Below are positions 7,259-13,251 of a stretch of 18,585 bases of DNA, one piece after another (the stretch's first letter is position 1; each line of letters starts with the position of its first letter). The position numbers and the translations under genes are program-made. The notes beneath the pieces were generated by a model. It did no database searches, was not told the origin of the DNA, and saw nothing but the letters and a program-made list of their open reading frames with translations. This DNA is from an uncultured Eubacteriales bacterium (GTDB taxonomy: Bacteria; Bacillota_A; Clostridia; Oscillospirales; Oscillospiraceae): the NCBI GenBank assembly GCA_900319835.1, contig ONPY01000046.1:1-18585 (forward strand), written 5' to 3'.

Positions 7259-8157
7259 TCGAGTTTCACGCCATCACTCTTCTGGACAAGCCCTGGGTGG
7301 ATCAGCACCTCAGGTGCGAGAACAGCCCCAGCGCGGACTTCAATTTCGGCAACATGTTTATCTGGGATGAGCACTACCGCCAGCTTATCTGCTGTTACGG
7401 TGACCGGACCCTGACCAAGGTCCGCCGCCACGGCGAGCCCTGCTTTGTCTACCCCATCGGCTGCGGCCCTCTGCGTCCCGCCATCGAGGCGCTGCGGGAG
7501 TATGCGGCGATGCGCGGCTTCCCCTTCCTGCTGCGCGGCGTCACCGCGTGCCAGCGCCAGGAGCTGGAGCAGACCTACCCCGGCCGCTTTGCCTTCACGG
7601 AGGACGAGAAGTACGCCGACTATATCTACGAGGCGGAAAAGCTCGCCACCTACTCCGGCAAGGCCCTGCACGGCAAAAAGAACCACTGCAACCGCTTCGA
7701 GGCCGAGCATGCGTGGGAGTTTGTTCCCCTGACGCGCGAGAACATCCCCGCCTGTCTCGAGATGCTGGAGGCCTGGACGAAAGACAACGCCGAGCGTCTG
7801 GATGACAGCATCGTCTACGAGCACGAGGCCATTGAGCGCGCCTTCACCCACTTTGAAGCGCTGGGTCTGGAGGGCGGCGTCCTGTATGCCGACGGGAAGC
7901 TGGTGGGCTTCTCCTTCGGGGAGATGACCAGCGAGGACACCTTTGACACCCATGTGGAAAAGGCCGATGCCGCCATGAACGGCGCCTATCCCATGGTCTG
8001 CCGGGAGCTGACGCGCATGATGTGCGAGAAACACCCGGAGCTGAAGTATATCAACCGCGAGGACGACATGGGTCTGGAGCCGCTGCGCATCTCCAAACTG
8101 TCCTACAAGCCCGTGTACCTCCTGAAAAAGTATATGGCAAGTTGGATCGATGGATAA
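7255..8157 (+). CDS. DUF2156 (phosphatidylglycerol lysyltransferase C-terminal domain-like) protein
   Basis: A 300-residue soluble protein matching the DUF2156/LPG_synthase_C type found in many Clostridia. This is a double-GNAT-like fold related to the catalytic half of MprF. Recognisable features are DFNFGNMFIWDEHY near the N-terminus (about 24-37), YIYEAEKLATYSGKALHGKKNHCNRF-type core (positions about 124-148, with the LHGKKNHCNRF block), and KYINREDDMGLEPLRISKLSY (about 263-283). There are no membrane helices, so it lacks the flippase part of MprF, and lysinylation of lipid should not be assumed. It overlaps the UDG gene by 4 bp and the following GNAT by 8 bp, implying translational coupling. 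Natural substrate unknown. Confidence 0.85.
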   Translation: MIEFHAITLLDKPWVDQHLRCENSPSADFNFGNMFIWDEHYRQLICCYGDRTLTKVRRHGEPCFVYPIGCGPLRPAIEALREYAAMRGFPFLLRGVTACQRQELEQTYPGRFAFTEDEKYADYIYEAEKLATYSGKALHGKKNHCNRFEAEHAWEFVPLTRENIPACLEMLEAWTKDNAERLDDSIVYEHEAIERAFTHFEALGLEGGVLYADGKLVGFSFGEMTSEDTFDTHVEKADAAMNGAYPMVCRELTRMMCEKHPELKYINREDDMGLEPLRISKLSYKPVYLLKKYMASWIDG

Positions 8158-8965
8158 TGTGATTTATCGGGAATACCGCCCCGGCGACGTGTCGGCCCTC
8201 TCCCTGCTGTGGCGGGAGGTCTTCGGCGACCCGCTGAGCTTCACAGCCAGCTTCTTTGCCCTGCTGCCCGACATGGGCTCCTTTGTGGTGGCGGAAGCCG
8301 ACGGCGTGCTTCTGGGCGGCGCCGGGATCCTCAACGGCTTTGAGTTGGTGACGCGGAAAAAGCAGCGGCCCATCGTGGCCTATCTCTACGCCGTCATGGT
8401 GCGCGAGGACATGCGCGGCCGCGGCATCGGCAAGGCCCTGTGCCTGGAGGCGGCGCAGCTTGCCCGCCGCCGGGAGTCGGAGATCCTCACCACTCTGCCG
8501 GCGGACCGGCCCCTCTACGGCTGGTATCGGAAGCTGCTGGGCCTGGAGTGCGTGCTGCACCGCAGGCGCTTTGAGACCGGCTGCGCCCCCCGCGAGTCCG
8601 TCATGGAGATGACAAGCACGGAGTATTTGCTCTGGCGGGACAATCTTTTGAAGGGCAGGGCCTATCTACGCCCCTCGCCCCCCACCATGGAGTTTGAGCG
8701 CCGCTTCTGCCAGTCCCTGGGCGGCGGACTCTACGCCTGCTCCAGCGGCATCTGCGCGGCCTACCGCGAGGGTGAGACCTGCGTCATCAAAGAGCTCATC
8801 ACAAACCAGCCGGAGGACGCGGCCCTGATCGCCGCCTCCGTGGGGGCGGAGCTCAAGGCCAAGGTCGCCGTGTGGTATCTCCCCGCCCGCGAGGGCGAGG
8901 CGTACCTCGCCGCAAAGCCCGGCTCCATCCCCGCCGACTGCGTGTGGAATTTGACCTTTGACTGA
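8150..8965 (+). CDS. GNAT family N-acetyltransferase
   Basis: A 271-residue acetyltransferase with an N-terminal GNAT domain. The acetyl-CoA pyrophosphate-binding motif A is VREDMRGRGIGKALC (about 83-97), preceded by the strand PIVAYLYAVM. The C-terminal half (about 150-271) is not standard GNAT and resembles the second, SCP-like or degenerate half seen in longer GNAT proteins; I cannot name it. The start ATG lies inside the 3' end of the DUF2156 gene (8-bp overlap), so the three genes form one operon. The substrate cannot be inferred. It is followed by a 200-bp gap with a terminator on each strand. Confidence 0.85.
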   Translation: MDNVIYREYRPGDVSALSLLWREVFGDPLSFTASFFALLPDMGSFVVAEADGVLLGGAGILNGFELVTRKKQRPIVAYLYAVMVREDMRGRGIGKALCLEAAQLARRRESEILTTLPADRPLYGWYRKLLGLECVLHRRRFETGCAPRESVMEMTSTEYLLWRDNLLKGRAYLRPSPPTMEFERRFCQSLGGGLYACSSGICAAYREGETCVIKELITNQPEDAALIAASVGAELKAKVAVWYLPAREGEAYLAAKPGSIPADCVWNLTFD

Positions 8966-9087
8966 TTTTACCAGAGGATTTTACAAAGCTGAAACAAATG
9001 TTGGCTGGTTTTCGAAACATCTTTCGGGTAACATAATACCTGCAAGCAACAGTTTTCATCTTTTTCATTTTGTCCTCATCATATACG

Positions 9088-9120
9088 AAGCAGAGCGGGT
9101 TGACCGCTCTGCTTTGTTTT
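9088..9120 (+). terminator. Terminator of the UDG-DUF2156-GNAT operon
   Basis: AAGCAGAGCGG (9088-9098) pairs perfectly with CCGCTCTGCTT (9104-9114) around GTTGA, followed by TTTGTTTT. It lies about 120 bp past the GNAT stop. The region 8966-9087 is AT-richer and shows no gene. Confidence 0.85.
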
Positions 9121-9126
9121 GATGCA

Positions 9127-9155
9127 AACAGCACCGGCTTAAAGCCGGTGCTGTT
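9127..9155 (-). terminator. Hairpin terminator of the purN-like gene
   Basis: AACAGCACCGGC (9127-9138) pairs with GCCGGTGCTGTT (9144-9155) around TTAAA. It starts 10 bases beyond the minus-strand stop at 9165. The following minus-strand tract (TGTTTGC) is only moderately T-rich. The hairpin sits back to back with the plus-strand terminator at 9088-9120, insulating the converging transcripts. Confidence 0.7.
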
Positions 9156-9164
9156 GTTCTCTCT

Positions 9165-9779
9165 TTACTTTTCGATGAAGACCCGGTTGCCGCGGACGGA
9201 GAGTTTTCCCGCGCAGTAGAGAGAAACAGCCTGGCTGAGGATGCGCCACTCCGCCTCCTCCAGCACGCGTCTGGCCAGCGTCTCGGGCGTGTCGTCAGGC
9301 TTGACCTCCACGGCGCGCTGGAGAATGATGCTGCCCACGCGGCCGTCCCCGTCGGCAAAGTAGGCGGTGGCGCCGGTGACCTTGATGCCCCGCTCCAGCA
9401 CAGCCCGCTGGATATCCCCCTCCGTATCCTCAAAGGCGGGATACAGGGCCGGAAAGGTGCCGATGATACGGTTTTTGAACTGATACGGGATGACCCCCAG
9501 CGGCAGCTCGTAGCCAGCCAGGATCACCAGCTCGATGTCCATGTCCCGCAACTTGTTGGCCACAGCCATGCTGTGGCTGGTCATATTGGGGAACAGCTCG
9601 GGATCCACCACGTAGGCCGGGACCCCCGCGTTGAGCGCCCGCTTCATGGCGTAGACGTCCTTGGCGGATGAAATCACCGCGACCAGTTCAAAGTCCGGTA
9701 TTTCCTTAAAATACATGGAGTCCAGAATCGCCTGGAGCTTTGCCCCGTCGCCGGACACCAGTGCCGCAGCTCTGACCAT
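9165..9779 (-). CDS. PurN-like protein with substituted catalytic residues
   Basis: A 204-residue homologue of phosphoribosylglycinamide formyltransferase (PurN). Recognisable parts are VSGDGAKLQAILDS (8-21, usual SGNGSNLQAI), ELVAVIS, ELVILAGYELPLGVIP (83-98), GIKVTGAT (131-138) and DDTPETLARRV with EEAEW (162-178). The block that normally reads NIHPSLLPAF is GTFPALYPAF (107-116), so catalytic Asn becomes Gly107 and catalytic His becomes Phe109. The usual catalytic Asp (DGGP context) aligns with Arg147 in DGDGRVGS. Asn13 of the phosphate loop is Lys14. Loss of all three catalytic positions makes ordinary transformylase activity unlikely. It stands alone, not in a pur operon. RBS AGAGGA precedes the ATG. 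It could be a pseudoenzyme or a formyltransferase-fold protein with another role; the frame is intact, so it is not an obvious pseudogene. Confidence 0.8.
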   Translation of the reverse strand: MVRAAALVSGDGAKLQAILDSMYFKEIPDFELVAVISSAKDVYAMKRALNAGVPAYVVDPELFPNMTSHSMAVANKLRDMDIELVILAGYELPLGVIPYQFKNRIIGTFPALYPAFEDTEGDIQRAVLERGIKVTGATAYFADGDGRVGSIILQRAVEVKPDDTPETLARRVLEEAEWRILSQAVSLYCAGKLSVRGNRVFIEK

Positions 9780-9828
9780 CTTGATCCTCTCACCCAGATC
9801 TGCGCGGCAAAACTGCCGCGCCCCTCTC

Positions 9829-9857
9829 TTGTCGAACGGGGAAAAACACGCTATAAT
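9829..9857 (+). promoter_or_regulatory. Promoter of the histidine phosphatase operon
   Basis: TTGTCG (9829-9834) and TATAAT (9852-9857) are separated by 17 bases. Predicted transcription start is near 9864, with a leader of about 77 nt. The site lies inside the 5' untranslated region of the opposing purN-like transcript. Confidence 0.7.
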
Positions 9858-9893
9858 AGCAGAAACGCGTTTGCCCGTTCCCCATTCTGATTT

Positions 9894-9922
9894 ATTATAC
9901 TTGATCCTGCGGCCACGGTCAA
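9894..9922 (-). promoter_or_regulatory. Promoter of the purN-like gene
   Basis: On the minus strand TTGACC (9922-9917) and TATAAT (9899-9894) are separated by exactly 17 bases. Predicted start is near 9887, giving a leader of about 108 nt that contains an 8-bp hairpin (9802-9809 with 9814-9821). It faces the plus-strand promoter at 9829-9857. Confidence 0.75.
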
Positions 9923-9940
9923 GCGTCAGGAGGCTCCGAT

Positions 9941-11077
9941 ATGACAGAAATTTATGTAATTCGACATGTGCAGGCCGAGGGCAACCTCTACCGCCACATG
10001 CAGGGCCACTGGGACGGGGACGTCACCGCCCTGGGCCGCCGGCAAAAAGACGCGCTGGCCGAACGCTTCCGGGACATTCCCGTGGACGCGGTCTATTCCA
10101 GCGACCTCTACCGCGCCCGCTTCACCGCCACCGCCGTGACCAAATATCACCCCCAGCTGAGCATCCGGCCTGACCGCCGCCTGCGGGAGATCAACGTGGG
10201 ACCCTGGGAGGCGGTGCCCTTTGCCAACGCCATCTGGGAGCAGCCGGAGCTGTTTGAGACCTTCATGCATGACCCGGAGCACTTTTATCTCGCGGGTGCC
10301 GAGACCTATCATCAGGTGCAGGCGCGGGCACTGGAGGCCTTGAAGGAGATCGCCGCGGCCCATCCCGACAGCACTGTGGTCATCACCACCCACGGCATCA
10401 CCATCCGCTGTATGCTGACGGGGCTGCTGGGTCTCTCCCTCAACGATACCGAGACCGTGCCCATCTTCGCCAACACAGGCCTGGCCCATCTGCTTTACGA
10501 GGACGGCCGCTTCACCGTGGACACGCTCAACGACGTGTCCCACCTGCCGCCGGAGCTCCTGAACAAGCCGGACCGCCGCCCGGCCCTGCGCCATATCTGC
10601 ATCGACCCGGCCCAGTACCGGGACTTCTACGAGCGCTGCTATGCCGACTCCTGGCAGAACGCCCACGGCGATCTGACCGGCTTCCGGGCCGAGACCTACT
10701 ATGAGGCGGCCCTGGCCCACCACCGGGCGGACCCGGAATCCGTGATGCTGCTGCTCATCGGGGACGAGCCCGCGGGCCTGCTGGATCTGGATCCGGAACG
10801 CGGAGCCCGCGCGGGCTACGGCTGGATCAGTCTGCTGTATCTGCTGCCGGAATACCGGGGACGGGGCCTGGGCGTGCAGGTGCTGGGCCGGGCCACGGCG
10901 CACTTCGAAAACCTGGGCCGCACGGCCCTGCGCCTGCACGCGGCGGAGGACAATCCCGCCGCGCTGGCCTTCTATAAAAAGTGGGACTTTGTCCCCCTCT
11001 CCTGGACTGAGGGGGCCAAGGGAAAGCTCTGGCTCATGGAAAAGAAACTGAGAGGGCACGGCCATGGGACTCTATGA
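9941..11077 (+). CDS. Histidine phosphatase-GNAT acetyltransferase fusion
   Basis: A 378-residue two-domain protein. Domain 1 (about 1-205) is a histidine phosphatase superfamily (phosphoglycerate mutase-like) domain. It has the phospho-acceptor motif as RHVQAEGN (R8, H9; usual RHG), SSDLYRAR (53-60), LREINVGPWE (81-90) with the acid/base Glu83, and the second histidine in TTHG (H151). Domain 2 (about 217-365) is a GNAT domain with motif A LLPEYRGRGLGVQVLG (301-316) and the C-terminal DNPAALAFYKKWDF (337-350). AGGAGG lies 7 bases before the ATG. The gene overlaps the next by 14 bp, giving a coupled operon. The pairing of dephosphorylation and acetylation in one chain suggests a small-molecule substrate, but none can be named. 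Confidence 0.9.
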   Translation: MTEIYVIRHVQAEGNLYRHMQGHWDGDVTALGRRQKDALAERFRDIPVDAVYSSDLYRARFTATAVTKYHPQLSIRPDRRLREINVGPWEAVPFANAIWEQPELFETFMHDPEHFYLAGAETYHQVQARALEALKEIAAAHPDSTVVITTHGITIRCMLTGLLGLSLNDTETVPIFANTGLAHLLYEDGRFTVDTLNDVSHLPPELLNKPDRRPALRHICIDPAQYRDFYERCYADSWQNAHGDLTGFRAETYYEAALAHHRADPESVMLLLIGDEPAGLLDLDPERGARAGYGWISLLYLLPEYRGRGLGVQVLGRATAHFENLGRTALRLHAAEDNPAALAFYKKWDFVPLSWTEGAKGKLWLMEKKLRGHGHGTL

Positions 11078-12173
11078 CAATCCGCCGCGCATCCTGCGGC
11101 CCGTGATCGAACCCGGGCGGCGGGTGCTGGTGATCTCCGACATCCACGCCAATCTCCCCTACTTTCACGGCGCCCTGCGGGAGGCGGGCTTCTGTGACGA
11201 CGATGTGCTGATCCTCAACGGGGACTTTCTGGAAAAGGGCGCGGAGAGTCTCAAGACCCTGCGGGAGGTCATGGCCCTGTGTGAAAAGGGCAATACCTAC
11301 GCCCTCATGGGCAACTGCGACGACTGGGCCGCCATCTTCCACGAGAACGGCAAGTGGGCCAAGAACATCCTCTCCTACATGCGCTGGCGCAAAAGCGGCC
11401 TGCTCTGGGACATGGCCCTGGAGCTGGGGCTGGACCCCGCCGGGATCGAGGATTTCGCGGCCTTCAAGGTCCTGCTGGCCGCGCGCTTTCCGGCAGAGTT
11501 TGCCTTTTTGGAGACGCTGCCCCACGCGCTGGAGTGTGGAAACTTCATCTTCGCCCACGCGGCAGTCTTTCCCGGCAAGCCGCTGGAGGAGCACACGATC
11601 GGAGAGCTGGTCAAGTGCGACGCCTTCTACCGCCTGGGCTATTCCTTCGACAAGTGGCTGGTCGTGGGCCATTACCCGGTGATGCTCTACGGGGACAACA
11701 TTGTCTCGGCCAATCCCGTCATCGATAGGGCGCGGCACATCGCCAGCATCGACGGCGGCTGCGTCCTGAAGGACGACGGGCAGCTCAACTGTCTCATCAT
11801 CCCGGACATCACCGGCGATGAGCTGGACTTTACCGCCTACGACCCCTTCCCGGTGCGCCGGGTATTGGAGGACCAGGCGGCCTCCGCCCGCTCGGCCTAT
11901 ATCCGCTGGGGCGACAGCCGCGTGCAGGTGCTCCGGCGCGGGGAGGAGTTCTCCCGCTGCCGCCATGTCCGCACGGGCTATGAGCTGGATATTTTGACCA
12001 AGTACCTCTTCACGGGCGAGGAGATCACCGACTGCAACGACTGCACGGACTATGTCCTCCCCCTGCGCGCAGGAGACGAAGTGCGCGTGGTGGAGACAAC
12101 GAGCCGGGGCTACTTTGTCAAGCACAACGGCGTCTCCGGCTGGTACTTCGGGAAGCTGGAGGGTGAGAGATGA
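11064..12173 (+). CDS. Calcineurin-like metallophosphoesterase with SH3-like C-terminal domain
   Basis: A 369-residue protein. Metal-ligand motifs of metallophosphoesterases are in order: SDIHAN (D26, H28), NGDFLEKG (D54), MGNCDD (N84), FAHAAV (H165) and VGHYPV (H203). The domain resembles ApaH/PrpE-type nucleotide phosphatases. GNCD replaces the common GNHD, a known variation. The C-terminal segment (about 325-366, LPLRAGDEVRVVE to VSGWYFGKLE) has the pattern of a bacterial SH3-like domain, yet there is no signal peptide or membrane helix, so this SH3 part is apparently cytoplasmic. Middle region has extra cysteines (C324, C327). It overlaps the upstream fusion gene by 14 bp and the downstream DUF1294 gene by 4 bp. 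Confidence 0.87.
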   Translation: MGLYDNPPRILRPVIEPGRRVLVISDIHANLPYFHGALREAGFCDDDVLILNGDFLEKGAESLKTLREVMALCEKGNTYALMGNCDDWAAIFHENGKWAKNILSYMRWRKSGLLWDMALELGLDPAGIEDFAAFKVLLAARFPAEFAFLETLPHALECGNFIFAHAAVFPGKPLEEHTIGELVKCDAFYRLGYSFDKWLVVGHYPVMLYGDNIVSANPVIDRARHIASIDGGCVLKDDGQLNCLIIPDITGDELDFTAYDPFPVRRVLEDQAASARSAYIRWGDSRVQVLRRGEEFSRCRHVRTGYELDILTKYLFTGEEITDCNDCTDYVLPLRAGDEVRVVETTSRGYFVKHNGVSGWYFGKLEGER

Positions 12174-12451
12174 GAGAGCATCTGGCTTTGATCGCCGCGC
12201 TGTGGCTGCTTCTCTGGAGCCTTATTCTCTTTGTCACCATGGGCCGGGACAAGAAAAAGGCCCGCCGGGGCGCCTTCCGGGTACCGGAAAAGACGCTCTT
12301 TCTCCTGGCCTTTCTAGGCGGAGCCACGGGCGGTCTGCTCGGCATGGAGGTCTTTCACCACAAGACCAAACACGGAACCTTTGTCTGGGGCTTCCGCATT
12401 TTGACCCTTCTGCAGCTTGCCGGTCTGCTCCGGCTGCTGTCCGGGCGATAA
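12170..12451 (+). CDS. DUF1294 small membrane protein
   Basis: A 93-residue protein with two to three hydrophobic stretches: an N-terminal helix (about 5-23), a Gly-rich one (about 43-60) and a C-terminal one (about 73-90). Between them are the DUF1294 hallmarks DKKKARRGAFRVPEKTL (27-43) and MEVFHHKTKHGTF (59-71). The function of the family is unknown. The ATG overlaps the metallophosphoesterase stop (ATGA), and the stop TAA is built into the A-run of the terminator hairpin. It is the last gene of the three-gene operon. Confidence 0.9.
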   Translation: MREHLALIAALWLLLWSLILFVTMGRDKKKARRGAFRVPEKTLFLLAFLGGATGGLLGMEVFHHKTKHGTFVWGFRILTLLQLAGLLRLLSGR

Positions 12452-12484
12452 AAAAACTGGAACACAAATGTGTTCCAGTTTTTT
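12451..12484. terminator. Bidirectional terminator between DUF1294 and CTLD genes
   Basis: AAAAAACTGGAACACA (12451-12466) pairs perfectly with TGTGTTCCAGTTTTTT (12469-12484). This gives A-run/T-run flanks suitable for both strands. It separates the convergent DUF1294 gene (plus) and the lectin-domain gene (minus, stop at 12497). Confidence 0.93.
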
Positions 12485-12496
12485 ATCGCAAGCGGT

Positions 12497-13210
12497 TCAG
12501 CCGTCCGCCTCAAACTCGCAGATATAACCCATGGTGCCGGAATAGAACTCGGGGTAGTCGGCGCAGGGGTCGTCCCGGTTGTCGTTGTAGGCCCAGCCGC
12601 TGTGGTTCCAGAGCATGATGTAATCCTCGGCCACGCGGTCGTTGGTGTCCACAAAGGTCGGCTCGTTCGGCGCCCAGCGGAAGATGCCCTCGCCCGTCTC
12701 CCAGACGTAGTCGCCGTTGACCCGGTGGCAGCCGATCCAGACGCGGCTGATGCCGGCCCCCTCGGCCAGGCGGATGATCTCCTGCAGCTCCGCTTCATCG
12801 TTGATGACCGCCAGATGGCCGCCCAGATCCGCGCACTTCTGCTGGGCCTGGGTCCAGCTCACGTCCTCCTTGAAGACCTGATAGCCGTGCTCCGCGGGCC
12901 TGACCGCCGGCGTGGCGGTCTCCTCAGGCGCAGCGGTCTCTTCGGGCGTTGGATCCGCTTCCTCGGGTGAAGCAAACTCGTCGGGCGCGGCAGGGGTCTC
13001 GGGCTGCGCGCTCTCCGCAGGCTCCGCGCTCTCCGGTTCCTCCTCGGGGGAGGCGTAGGGGTCTACCGCCACAGGCTCCACCAGGTTGTCCGGCTTGGCA
13101 CGCTTCTCTTCATAGTCCTTCAGCATGGCGTTCATCAAAATCGCCGCGATCACCATGACCGCGCACAGCACCAGGACGATGGGCAGCGGTCTCTTTTTCT
13201 GTTTGTTCAC
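12497..13210 (-). CDS. Membrane-anchored C-type lectin-domain protein
   Basis: A 237-residue protein with a short basic N-terminus, one membrane helix (about 9-29), a Pro/Glu/Ala-rich acidic linker (about 40-105) and a C-type lectin-like domain (about 108-233). CTLD markers are SWTQAQQKCADLGGHLAVI, RVWIGCHR, NEPTF and a C-terminal YICEF. The four cysteines C126, C161, C216 and C231 fit the two canonical disulphides. The acidic YNDNRDDP loop could bind calcium, but the classical EPN/WND set is not exact. The topology implies an external lectin domain. The start is GTG at 13210 because no ATG precedes the membrane helix; AAAGGAA lies about 12 bases upstream, a weak spacing. It follows the pseudokinase-CTLD gene by 41 bp, probably as an operon. 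The ligand is unknown. Confidence 0.85.
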   Translation of the reverse strand: MNKQKKRPLPIVLVLCAVMVIAAILMNAMLKDYEEKRAKPDNLVEPVAVDPYASPEEEPESAEPAESAQPETPAAPDEFASPEEADPTPEETAAPEETATPAVRPAEHGYQVFKEDVSWTQAQQKCADLGGHLAVINDEAELQEIIRLAEGAGISRVWIGCHRVNGDYVWETGEGIFRWAPNEPTFVDTNDRVAEDYIMLWNHSGWAYNDNRDDPCADYPEFYSGTMGYICEFEADG

Positions 13211-13251
13211 CTGTTACAGCTTCCTTTCTCTGCACGCCTGTGTCCGGCCGG

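Noticed and set aside
9000..9087. Possible small RNA ahead of the terminator at 9088 (CATAAT box near 9034).
   Set aside because: No acceptable -35 and no other structure support; the stretch is explained as the 3' UTR of the GNAT operon.
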